A DNA stretch of 64,000 nt from Agapanthus africanus (Eukaryota; Streptophyta; Magnoliopsida; Asparagales; Amaryllidaceae). Below, piece after piece: positions 12,494 to 22,760 of this stretch (positions are counted from its first letter, which is position 1; each line of letters starts with the position of its first letter). The notes beneath the pieces were generated by a model. That model was given only the letters and a program-made list of their open reading frames with translations. It did not search any database and was not told where the DNA came from. The stretch lies in assembly GCA_030015575.1 (NCBI GenBank), contig JASDDO010000028.1, positions 27,445,154 through 27,509,153 of the forward strand. Direction: 5' to 3'. The position numbers and the translations under genes were made by a program.

Positions 12494-14010
12494 AGTAACC
12501 CCAAACTTAATTTTGGTCGTCTCGAGCAAACTTGTTTTATTAGAAAGAGAAGGAGAAAATAAAGAAAAAGAAAAACCAACTAGCACACTTTCGTAGGCAA
12601 TACGATTGCACTGAGCACGTGCAACAAGCCTTTAAACCTCTAGGTGTCCCTAGTAGGAGGAGTGTTGTCTCCTGAGGGTTTTCAGCGGATTACACCCACA
12701 AAATCCCATAATAAAAGGAAGACCGTGAAAGTTACATATAAAGATAAGAATTATAAAAGAAAGACTTTGAAAATTAGAGTTTCCAATTAATACTAGCTTT
12801 TCAGTTGTCATGAGCCTTATCTTAATAGTCATGAAAAGATGTTAGAAATCACATCATCCCTCAATAAAACATCGTCTTTATTCTTCATTCCTATCTTTCT
12901 TCCAAACATCGATCATATAACCCTACGTGTGTGTAAAAGACATCCCTATACTCGGAGAATTCAATTCAAGCTATCATACTCTTGTCCATCTGCCTCAGTA
13001 CTTTTTAATTTATGAATATTTAGATGAATTTGCTCACACATTTTTCATGCGACCGTTAATACTTCTTGAGGTACTAACCGACCGATTACTCATGTGTTTG
13101 CTTATTAGGTGTATTAGTATTTTCCTCGTCTTGCACCACCTAAGGCTTAGCAGTGACTCCCAGACCAGTTGGCCTAAGGCACTAGGTGATGAAGCACCCT
13201 CGCTATATTTTTTTATTGCTGCCTTGGCGATAACAAAACCAGTGTTCGTTTTTTTTCTTAACACCATTTTATATTTTCTTCATTTATTATTTCCTTCATA
13301 CTTTGGCTTTAAGACAAGAGCATTTCAAGGTATACTCTACTATCCCGGGTTTCAAGACGTGTGTAAATGCGTATAGTAGGGTATCAACGTTCAAATGTTT
13401 GGCTTCCAGAATAGGAACTATTTTTCAGACTTATTTTTATCCTCAGATTAGTGACTTCCTTTATCTTACTAACCCTTGGGACAACGGCTCATAACTACTT
13501 ATTACTAGTTTCGTTTAAGAAAACTTCTAATTTTCTTGGTTTTCTTAAATATTTCCAATCTTTTGGATGTAATTTTTAACTATCTAATCTTTAATTATCT
13601 TATTTATGTAAAAAAAAAAATTATTTTTTATTTTTATGTGTTTTGTGCTTATGCAAAGTATGATGCAAATGATGCGTAAATAAGCACAAACCTCCCCCAA
13701 ACTTGTTTTCAACAGTGTCCTCACTGTTGTCTTCTGCTAAATCTCAAAAAACCTGTAAGCTTGGGAGGAAAATTTATTAGCGGGGACAATAATATATGAT
13801 CGTGAAAATCTTCCCCGAAACTTATTCTTTTGGCTCACCATTTTGAGGACAACAATTATTTTCAAGAGCCAAAAGCACCCCCCCCCTCAAACATGAGTTA
13901 GACAATATTAAGCATTTTATGAGGGGGTGAGTATTTGGTCAAAGTAAGACTTTACAAAGACCAAAAGTTAATACCAATCATTCAAAGATTTTATCAGTGT
14001 AGCATATAGG
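12494..14010 (-). other. Interior of the non-autonomous element, no coding signal
   Basis: This AT-rich, non-coding interior lies between the gag-like remnants and the 3' LTR. The edge at 12494-12520 reads, on the minus strand, AAGTTTGGGGTTACT, a candidate polypurine tract. A pol gene would lie here in an autonomous relative, and none is recognisable. Confidence 0.65.
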
Positions 14011-15029
14011 TCAGTGGAAGAACGTGTTGTATCGAGTTAGGATAAAGTGAGGAAGAGATAAGTGGTGGTCTGGAAAGGGTTTGAGTTTTAAATTAGAGAA
14101 ATAAAAGAATGATGATGAATGTGAATGATTAGGAAGAAGGAGTGGTGGTGGTTCAACTTCTATAGGTGGAGTTTGATTAATCACAAAATCCGTATTGTTT
14201 AGAAACTCAAGTTCATCAGCAAAAAGTTCTTCAAAACTTTCATCAATGATGTGATCGAACATTTTGCTGTCAATAAGTTTTGTGCCAGAATTTATCATAC
14301 TTGATTTGTCAAAAATTACGGAGTTAGAAGACTCGAAAATCTCATCTACCTCATTTTCAAAAGTATCCAAATCAAGTTGACTTTCTGGTATTATTGAACT
14401 TGAATTAACGGATTGTGATTTATCAACACTCGCTAACATTACAGGAACAGAAGAAGAACCTGAAAGAGTGAAAGGTGAAATGGGTAAACAAATTGGTGAG
14501 TCGAGTATTGCTGAACCAGATGTGGAAGATGGAGGCTGAGTTTCGGTCTGCTCTTCGGGTATACCATTATCATCAACTTCAAGACGCATTTGGGGTTCGG
14601 GAAGAATTAAAGGCTCAAGATGATGACCACAAGAAAGTGAAAGGATCTGATGAATTGGTGGGACAAACTCATCCAAAATTTTGGGTTCATCAATCAATAT
14701 ATCCCCAACGTCAATCACCTCATTCAAATGAAAGTTAAAATTCTCAAACACCTCATTCAAATTATGGTTTTCAATCAGTTTTCAATCAATTTTTGTTCAA
14801 GAGTGGAGGTGTAGAGATCACAAGGATTTGGCATGGTTTCACTTGAAATGGACCCTTCACAGTCGGGTAAATCAAACAATGCATTATTACACAACTTGTC
14901 ATACATTCTATCGTCAATTGGTGAATTTTTTGGTGTACTCGATGAATCTGTGAAACTAGAGTTGTGGATTTCAGTTTGGAAAGGGAATGTTTGATTAGGA
15001 AAGGTGTACAGTTCTCTCTCACTACCCAA
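14011..15029 (-). pseudogene. Acidic, Ser-rich frames downstream of gag-like frame, unknown
   Basis: Two adjoining minus-strand frames (15029-14775 and 14760-14011) lie in different phases and appear to be one sequence broken by a frameshift. The longer one is rich in Asp, Glu, Ser and Pro, with a stretch such as FENEVDEIFESSN, and shows no catalytic motif. Position after the gag-like frame suggests a gag tail or an element-specific protein. No function is claimed. Confidence 0.45.
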
Positions 15030-15043
15030 ATTCTCATTTTGTC

Positions 15044-15736
15044 CTAAGCCCGAATTATATACTGAAAATTTTGGGCTAGTTTGAAATTTGCTCCTTCATA
15101 TTTAGCCATGCTTACCTTCCATTCCTCTCTGATGCGGTTCAACATCACTAAACCTTCTTCTAATGTCCGCTCAAGACTAGACTTGGGTCGATAAGGATTT
15201 TCAGTATAAGATTGAAATTCTTGTGGACAATTAAAACTCCCAAATGACTGATTAGAAGGACCATTTAGAGAAGGTGGAAAAGTCGGATTTGAGTGATAGG
15301 AACAGAATGGTTGTGAGAATTGGGCGGGAGTAGGGTCAATATTTTGATAAGAAGAATTTTGATATTGGTTCGTCGGTTGGCTATTGGACATCATACATGC
15401 TACAAACCGATTATGAAATTCTTCTTTGGAAAGTGGAGGTGACGGTTGATATTGGTCCGGATTGAAACTTTGGCCTCTAGCCCTAGCTATATGCTCAGCA
15501 ATGGACATGCGTCTAGGGGCATCCTCACTCGGAGTATCAACTGAAATAGATGTAGAATTAGGATACGGTTGATAAGACCTGAACCGAGGTGACCAACTGT
15601 TTCTACCCGCTTGTTCTATCCGATTTCTTAAGGACATGGGAGAGTCGGACGGTATACCGAAGGGATTACGAAAACAAGAAATATCTGGTTGTGGACAGCA
15701 AAGCTCGACAAGAGTTCTTCTGTTTGGATCACCCAT
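15044..15736 (-). pseudogene. Gag-like frame of the non-autonomous element
   Basis: The chosen ATG (15734-15736) gives MGDPNRRTLVEL and about 230 residues before a stop. The frame is open further upstream, but that part is leader-like. The protein is rich in Pro, Ser, Asn and Gln, with a charged helical segment (SLERTLEEGLVMLNRIREEW) near its carboxyl end. The start resembles the beginning of Athila-group gag proteins by memory of the family, not by search. No zinc knuckle is visible. Role in packaging is an inference. Confidence 0.5.
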
Positions 15737-16695
15737 TATAAGAAGAGAAGAGGAGGAAAAAGGTAAAAAGGGTAAAAAGGGGGGAAAATAATTGGTTTGT
15801 TTTGAAAAAAAGAAACGGATTTTTGAAAATTCACACAAACATGCACAAGCAACCCTATATCTAATGGTCACCTAGGTCAAGTCACTAGGCCGCTCCTAGA
15901 CTTCCAGAAGACAAATCGCAGGATAAATCCTCTACTGCTTCTTTGCCCCTCTTGTGGCCAGGTAAGTGCCAGGTAAGTGGGAGGTTCTTTACTACGTAAG
16001 TAGTGGGCCTAATTAAGTAACCACTTGCCTTAGACACACTTACCTTAGACACGACAAAAGAAACGCGGATAAGCAATAGATTACCCACGACCTCCTTCTG
16101 TTCTAATTGAGCGCGACGGTCCTTAGAGTCTTGTCTAGATATTTTTTAATTAATGAGGGTGATGCGGATGCAAGTTTGTGATTTCCGGGGCATAGGAAGG
16201 GTAATGAACTCCCCACTTAATCTGAATTTGGTCTTTGCCCCTTAATTTCCGTATTAAAATATGCAAAAAACCAATGATCAAATCACGCAACAATTTTTTC
16301 TTTTTGCGGCACTGCGAATTTTTGCAAAGAAACCTGCAGAAATTGGTTAATGGAGCAGATCAGGGAGGAGATAAGAAAGTCAGAAATATACTTGAGAATT
16401 TTCGTGCACTGAAACCTTCAACACACCGCGGTTCCGCCACAATATGCGCACTCTGGCAGCGGTTCCGCCGCGTGATAAAGAGATCACTGCACAAAAACTT
16501 CAGAAACTGCTCCTATTTACTCACTGAGCAATCTGAGATGCTCAGAAAATTTATCCTCTCGCTCCACAGATTCCAAATTTCCTCGCAACAAATCATAACA
16601 AATCATTAAGCATTTGTTACGAATTTTGATCTAAAAATTGATGGAATAATAAATTTTTCAACTCAATTTTCAAAAACGAACAAATTAGCACACTA
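15737..16695 (-). other. 5' leader of the non-autonomous element
   Basis: It lies between the PBS and the gag-like start. A frame at 16235-16609 lies on the other strand and looks like chance. No other feature is seen. Confidence 0.6.
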
Positions 16696-16713
16696 TCCCC
16701 GGCAACGGCGCCA
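16696..16713 (-). other. PBS complementary to tRNA-Asp
   Basis: The minus strand reads TGGCGCCGTTGCCGGGGA, an exact complement of the 3' end (with CCA) of plant tRNA-Asp(GUC) as I know it. It lies six bases inside the 5' LTR. Confidence 0.93.
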
Positions 16714-16719
16714 TTTGAT

Positions 16720-18532
16720 TGATCTTTTCTTCAATGTCGTGTTTAGAAAAGTGTAAAGATCACAACCAAATAAATTTGTAAACCGCAATCAATAACGGTG
16801 TCAATTGTAAGTTCGTTAGTGAGTGCGGATCGTCCACAGAGAAAGTATGATTTGATCGATCTTGTTTTAGTTGAGTTGAAAATTGAAAGATAAAAGAAAA
16901 TTGTTCAAGAATTGTGAAATTTAGTTTCAATAATTATCAAGAAAATAAAGATCAAGAATCAAGAATTGTCAAGATGATATCCAAATCGAATGAGTTATCA
17001 AGATTTATAAAGAGGCTCGTAGGAATCGATCCAATCGATAGTGATTGATGAAGAATTATGATTACAAATTCTTATCTATTGAAGATTTGTTGCTTGATCG
17101 ATGACAATTAACGAGATATAGGGATCTCTTGAAGAAACTAGGGTTTCTTCATCATCATCCGTTGTCCTTTCGTTAATTAGCATTCAAATTCTAGCCTCTA
17201 GGAAATTCAATCATCGATTGTTGATCTATAATTTGGAGCGAAAACATTCAAGAAAGTATCTCGCTCGAAACTAGGTCATCGTTGATTCAATTTCCTAAAG
17301 TTTATAAAACTCATAAGACTTAAGAATCGTTCAAGAATTTAATCATCATCATCTATCTATTTTCTCGATTCCTCCACGAGCGGAGTTTTCACTCGAACAT
17401 CATGAAATTAAATGAATCAAAGATCAAGAAACTTCACAATGCAAGAATATAAAGAAAGCAAGAATAAAGATCTTCACCTTTTATTATTCAACGTTTCGTT
17501 ACAATTCACTCAAAGACTACAAGAATTGAGGAGAGAACTCGATCGTCGAATTTAGCTTCGTATCGTCTTCGTGAGTAGCGGATCGTCGTGGATCACTTGC
17601 TCGGATGAAGATCGGCGTTGCTTCAAAAAGGCTTGTTGGATCCTTGCTTGAATCGGTACTCGATGATCTTGATTTGGATCAAATTGTGTCACTCAATTTG
17701 TGTGGAATTGATTTGGATCTCACTAGATTTTTACCCATCAAAATGATGAACAACAATCAACAACCAACAACCACCATCAACAACCTTGAAATGATGCCCT
17801 AGGGTCCCTTTATATAGTCTTCTCCTTTAGCTTCCCCTAGAAACTTGATCTAGCTTCCTTTAGAAACTAAGCTAGGTTTAGCTTCTCTTGTAAGCTTGGT
17901 AGTTATTAGAAGAACCTTCTAGAATGAGTTAGTTATGTAGCTTACAAGAGAAGCTTGGTAGGTACAAGGCTTGCATGAGAAGCTGGGCTGTTAGATGGAA
18001 ACTTCTGGAGATTTGAAGTGTCTTAAAGAAGTTTTGCAATTGATAAGAGAACCTTGGGAAAAGATGTTGCCGATGACGTATCAGTATGGCCGCGGATCCG
18101 CCGCAGATAGGCCCCTTTGGCCGCGGATCCACGGCCCTTTGGAAGGCTTGGTGCATGAAATCTTCAGGTTGTGTTAGTACTGATCCATAGGGATTTATTT
18201 TATGTCTGGAATCTTTTTATATTTTCTTGTTTACTGCCAGATCACAAGTCTTGGACTTGGTGTATTTTTATCAGCACTTTTAGCAGTTTCGGCTCTTTAC
18301 CCGGAATTTCCTGCACACAATCTCGAGACAAGTGTTGTGATATACAAAGATCATGCGTGCAATAATAAACACTCAATTTCCCTCAAAATGCCGGTTATAA
18401 TGTATAACACAAGTTATTTGGTATTTTACAGACAATTTGCTAATATGTGCTATATTCATACCGAACACCTTTAGATGATTGCAAATAGTAGGGAAATTGA
18501 TGTGTTAAAAATGAAATATTTTTGACTGATCA
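16720..18532 (-). mobile_element. Non-autonomous Ty3-type element, right (5') LTR
   Basis: This intact 1,813-bp LTR has TG..CA ends and matches 790-2510 plus 12411-12493. It supplies the uninterrupted version of the copia target site (around 18445). Confidence 0.92.
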
Positions 18533-18853
18533 CGGGGCGTGGAGGAGTTGGCGAGCGGGCGCGGGTTTCGTGGAGATGGGCGCAGTCGTCATAGCATGGG
18601 AAGAGGGAGAAAACATTGGAAAAGAGCGGGAAAGAAAGGAGTGAGGAAGAAGAAGAAGAAAAGTGGGTGAGTCGGGTCAGGTCGGGTAAGTCGGGTCGGG
18701 TCAGGTTGTGCGTAGAATTAGGTTGGGTCGGGTAGGTAGATTTAGATTAGCAAAAATAAATAAATAATAATAAAATAATTAAAAATATATATATAATGAA
18801 AAAATCTGGGAAAAAATACAGAAAAGTATATATACGGTAACTGGGGATTTACA
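18533..18853 (-). mobile_element. Element C, 3' LTR, inner fragment
   Basis: It starts with the CGGGG duplication (18533-18537) and continues C's LTR to the terminus GGGGATTTACA at 18853. On the minus strand the LTR therefore begins TGTAAATCCCC. It includes a GTCGG-rich microrepeat and an AT-rich run near 18750-18840. A copy of GAGTTGGCGAGCGGG lies here and another ends at 788, so the insertion fell in a short local duplication. Confidence 0.8.
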
Positions 18854-18900
18854 TCATACCCTCCTTAAAAAAATTTCGTCTGCGAAATTAAAGAACAAAA
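18854..18900 (-). other. Element C polypurine-tract region
   Basis: On the minus strand this reads TTTCGCAGACGAAATTT, an A/G-rich tract and AAGGAGGGTATGA before the LTR TG. A similar TTCGAGGACGAAATTC block precedes the LTR of elements B and D, as is usual for Tekay/Del-type chromoviruses. Confidence 0.75.
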
Positions 18901-18917
18901 ATAACGGAAAAACAACT

Positions 18918-19463
18918 CTACTCAAACAAGTGTGGAAAACGTGGAAGAATGTCCTCCTCGCATTCCCAGGTAGACTCTCTTGGTGAATGACCATCCCAGG
19001 AAACTCGAACCAAGTGAATGACTTTGTTCTTTTGCACTTTTTCTCGACGATCGAGAATGGTGGTAGGCTGCTCCTCATAAGACAGATCGGTGCCCAACGT
19101 TAACTCCGAATGGTCCAGGATATGGCTGTCATCCCGAACGTAGCGCCTTAACTGGGATACATAGAAAGTATTGTATACACTAGCTAGCGATGGAGGCAAA
19201 GCAAGTCGATAAGCCACCTCTCCTACTCGCTCTAGCACCTCAAAAGGTCCGATGAACCGGGGACTGAGTTTCCCGCGACTACCAAACTTGATCACTCCCC
19301 GAGTGGGCGATATCTTCAGAAATACGTGGTCACCAATACCAAACTCTAACGACCTTCTGCCGGCATCTGCCCAACTCTTTTGTCGGTCCTGAGCTGTCTT
19401 GATAAGCTCAGGGCCCAACAATCGTCGTTCACCCACGTCATCCCAACAAAGAGGGACTGACAC
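18918..19463 (-). pseudogene. Element C integrase C-terminus and chromodomain
   Basis: The 181-codon frame starts within integrase ([16 protein letters not shown]), passes the [19 protein letters not shown] segment typical of chromovirus integrase, and ends in a chromodomain-like tail (VIHLVRVSWDGHSPRESTWE...FPHLFE). In this family the chromodomain is thought to steer integration to heterochromatin. This portion is open, but the upstream pol is broken, so it is a remnant. Confidence 0.9.
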
Positions 19464-19531
19464 TTCTGTCCATACAGAGCCTCGAACGGTGTCATCTGGA
19501 TGCTAGCTTGGTAGCTGTTGTTATACGAAAA

Positions 19532-20095
19532 CTATACCAGATGGAGGTGATCCTCCCAAGAACCCTGAAAATCAAGCATGCATGCCCTCAGCATATCCTC
19601 GAGCATCTGGATAGTACGCTCGGATTGCCCGTCCTTCTGTGGATGATAGCTCATACTGAACTTGAGACGCGTGCCCAAACTCTCCTGCAGGATCTTCCAG
19701 AAATAGGAAATGAACCTGGTGTCTCGATCAGACACGATACTAATGGGCACCGCAGTCTCACAATCTCCTGCATATATTTCTCCACGAGCGACTCCGTCGA
19801 TTGTCCGACTCGGAAGGGTAAGAAACACGATGCCTTCATGAGACGATCAACAATAATCCAGACAACATTGTTGCCCCTTGGACTTCGAGGTAGTGCCGTC
19901 ATAAAATCCATGATGATGTGCTCCCATTTCCACTCTGGAACTGGAAGCAGTTGCAACAACCCAACTATTCTCTGACGCTCGGCTTTCACCTGTTGGCATA
20001 CCCGACACTTGGAGACAAAGCGAGCAATTTCCTTCTTCATTCCGTTCCACTAGAAGTGCTGCCTCAGGTCCCTATACATCTTGGTGCCACTTGAG
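19532..20095 (-). pseudogene. Element C integrase zinc-binding region and core, frameshifted
   Basis: Fragments show KEIARFVSKCRVCQQVKAE (the CX2C half of the HHCC zinc site), [27 protein letters not shown] and [16 protein letters not shown], so the core residues are recognisable. The frame changes near 19750, and a stop lies in the WNGMKKE region near 20050. The amino-terminal HH part is missing because a deletion joins RT-side sequence to GTKMYRDLR near 20090. Confidence 0.88.
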
Positions 20096-20099
20096 CTGT

Positions 20100-20853
20100 C
20101 TGGCACAGTCAGGATTGGGGCCGTGGTCAACTTCAGTTTCAACAGCTCGAACGCCTGGGTGCATTCCTCCGACCAAACATACGGCACCTCCTTCCGTGTG
20201 AGCTTTGTTAAGGGTTCCGCTACTCTGGTGAAATCTTAGACGAACCGCCGATAATACCCAGCCAATCCCAAGAAGCTTCTTATCTCAGCAACTGATTTTG
20301 GTGTCGGTCAGTCCTTGATAGATTCTATTTTCTTCGGATCCACTGAAATGTCGTCACCCGAAACAACATACCCCAGGAATTGTACCTTGTCGAGCCAAAA
20401 CTCGTACTTGCTTAGCTTAGCATAGAGCTTCTCCTCCCGCAGAACCTGCAACACAATTCGTAGGTGCTCAACGTGGTCCTTTCGACTTCTCGAATAGACG
20501 AGAATGTCGTCGATGAATACAACGAAAAACTGATCTAAGTACTTGGAGAAAACCCTGTTCATCAAGTCCATAAATATGGCCGGTGCATTGGTAACACCGA
20601 ACGACATCACAAGAAACTCATAGTGGAGATAACGGGTTCAGAAAGTCGTCTTGTATATATCCTCTGCCTTAACCCTGATCTGGTGATACTCTGACTGAAG
20701 ATCTAGTTTAGAAAATACTCGAGCACTACCAAGCTCTTCGAATAAGTCTTCGATGAGGGGGATGGAGTACTTATTCTTCACGGTCATCCCGTTCAACTCC
20801 CGGTAGTCAATGAATATGCGTAAGGAACCGTCCTTCTTCTTAACCAGTAACAT
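20100..20853 (-). pseudogene. Element C reverse transcriptase, RNase H deleted
   Basis: The RT palm blocks are clear: [31 protein letters not shown] (usual R-G of RSGYHQIR changed to Q-E), [18 protein letters not shown] and the catalytic [10 protein letters not shown] frame break lies near 20610-20640. After [10 protein letters not shown] the sequence jumps to the integrase text GTKMYRD, so the whole RNase H domain and the integrase start are deleted. Confidence 0.9.
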
Positions 20854-20907
20854 AGGAGCACCCCATGGGGAGGCACTTGGATGGATACATTACTTGTCCA
20901 AAAGATC

Positions 20908-21998
20908 TTATATCTGCTTCTTTAATTCTGCCAACTCCACCGGTGCCATTCTATACGGTGCTTTCGAGACTGGTGATGTACCCGGAATCAAGTCGATTGA
21001 GAATCCCAAGACGTGAGGAGTTGGTAGACCTGCTAAATCTTCAGGGAACACATCAAGAAAATCCTGAACAATCTCTGGGGCTAGACTCTCATCAATCTCC
21101 ATAGCCGTCAACTTTATTGGCTTGGCTCTAAACTTGGCTGGCTCCAAAGACTCACTTCCGCCTTCGAAAACAAACTCAGGGTGGTTGGGGATGCGGAAAT
21201 TCACTTTCCTAGCTCGGCAATCGATGATCGCATAGAAGGTACTCATCCAATCCATCCCGAGAATTGTGTCATAACTATCCGTCCCGATTAAAAAGAAATT
21301 CGCATAGAATTCCCTGTCGAAAACCACCACAGGGCATAACCTACACTCTTGGTTGGACACAATAATTCCGTTATCCGTATGTATCTCCCAACCCTTGGTC
21401 AACGGCTCGTGAGGTATAGAGTATGTGTCAACAAACCGCGTAGAAATAAAGCAATGCGAAGCACCCGAATAAAAAAGAACTCTAGCTAGTACAGAATAAA
21501 CAAGGAGGGTACCTGTAACTACTTCTCCAGAAGTCTCTGCTTGCTCGGCAGATAGGGTGAAAGCCCTCCCCTGATTCCGACCTGTACCAGTATGCCTCTG
21601 ATCGAATAACCGCTGCTGGGATACCAGAGGTGGACCCTTCTGAGCTGAAGTGCCATATGGCGGTTGATATTGCTCGAACTCTCCCTGTAGCTCAGATCTC
21701 TGGGGACATCCGCTAACCCTGTGCTTGCTAGATCCGCAAAGCAAACATTGCCCCTTAGCTCTGCGACAATATTTCTGCATGTGTCCTGGCCTCTGGAAAT
21801 AATCGCAAAACAGGGCCCTCCACTGCGGTTGCTGTGGTGAGAAAGTATGCTTCGTATGCGTAACACCCGGCCTGTGAACTGGGATCGCTCCACGGGGGAA
21901 AGAGTAACCCGTGGTGGAACTACGTGGGGTCTCCTGTCCACCGATTGTTGACCATTGGTCTTCTCCGCCAATCTTTCCTGTACTCGGGCAGCGTTCAA
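20908..21998 (-). pseudogene. Element C gag carboxyl part and protease, active Asp lost
   Basis: The frame 21780-20908 holds CLLCGSSKHRVSGC (zinc knuckle-like CX2CX4HX4C) and a retropepsin region with LFYSGASHCFISTRF, followed by DTILGMDWMS. The family motif is DSGAS, so Tyr replaces the catalytic Asp. An overlapping frame (21998-21519) shows that gag and this part are out of phase. The RT amino-terminal lead-in (PEDLAGLPTP...YRMAPVELAEL) closes the segment. Confidence 0.88.
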
Positions 21999-22037
21999 CA
22001 GTTGAGCGAAGTTCGGTAGATCGAGATAAGCGATAAG

Positions 22038-22685
22038 CTATTGTAGTTCAATATCAAGCCCCTGCTGAAATTGTCTGGCCCTGGCGGCTTCGGTGGATAC
22101 CATGTACGGGGCAAAGCGACTCAGCCGGTTAAACTTTGCGGCGTAGATATCCACCGAGCGTCCATTTTGCTTCAACATGAGGAATTTCTCCTCCATCGCG
22201 GCCTTGGTAGTGGCCGGAAAATAGTGATCTAGAAAGCACACGGAGAACGTGTCCTATCTGATAGGTTTCTTTAGCCGGCTTTCCTTGACGGACCACCAGG
22301 TGCATAACTCGTCTTCTAGATGGATCTTCACCACCCTCACTCGGTCATCGTCAGGAACTCGAGCGGCCATCAGAAGGTTCTCCACGTTGATGAGCCATTG
22401 CTCGGCCTCGAGTGGACTTGCTGTTCCTATGAAAAACGCTGGATGAAGCCTCCTGAAGTCCGAAACAGTACCAACCCGAGCCTGTGTAGTCGGTACGAGG
22501 GCGCTCTCGGGGGCGGTGGGGATAGCCGTAGATCTCTCTAGAGCGGTAATTGTGGTCTCCTATACCGCCTTTAATCTCTCGGCCAGAAGATCGGTCTTCC
22601 TTTCTTGAGCCTGGGCTACAGTGTGCTGAGGATCTTCTCGGTACGATCGTGGGAACTGGCACCATAGGAGTTGCCTGAGGACTCC
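22038..22685 (-). pseudogene. Element C gag, amino-terminal and capsid region
   Basis: The likely start is an ATG at about 22683-22685 (MESSGNSYGASSHD). Phase changes follow. The region then reads RVGTVSDFRRLHPAFF and, in the open frame 22241-22038, CFLDHYFPATTKAAMEEKFL...LSRFAPY, matching the Retrotrans_gag pattern seen in B and D. A stop separates the two parts near 22255. Confidence 0.85.
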
Positions 22686-22755
22686 ATATTCTGAAAGATG
22701 ATCAAGAAAGAAATCAGATTTAGTCAAGGATTTCTTGACGATTCAACGAGGATTA

Positions 22756-22760
22756 GGAAG
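22756..22760. repeat. Target-site duplication GGAAG, left copy of element B
   Basis: GGAAG lies before element B and recurs at 63341-63345. Joining the outer flanks restores element C's leader, with its PBS about 160 bases from its gag start. Confidence 0.88.

Larger units (their letters stand above)
790..18532 (-). mobile_element. Non-autonomous Ty3-type LTR retrotransposon (LARD-like), split by a copia element
   Basis: The element has TG..CA ends, two LTRs of about 1.8 kb, a PBS matching the 3' end of plant tRNA-Asp, and a matched 5-bp CGGGG duplication. Without the nested copia element it is about 7.8 kb. The roughly 4.2-kb interior holds only a decayed gag-like frame and an acidic frame. 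I see no protease, RT, RNase H or integrase motif, so it is non-autonomous. Asp-tRNA priming and the MGDPNRRTLVEL gag start recall Athila-type elements; that lineage is an inference. Confidence 0.85.

Noticed and set aside
13136..13205. Short conserved-looking block in the Asp-primed element interior
   Set aside because: It looked like a familiar retroelement motif, but I could not match it to a named domain or structure.
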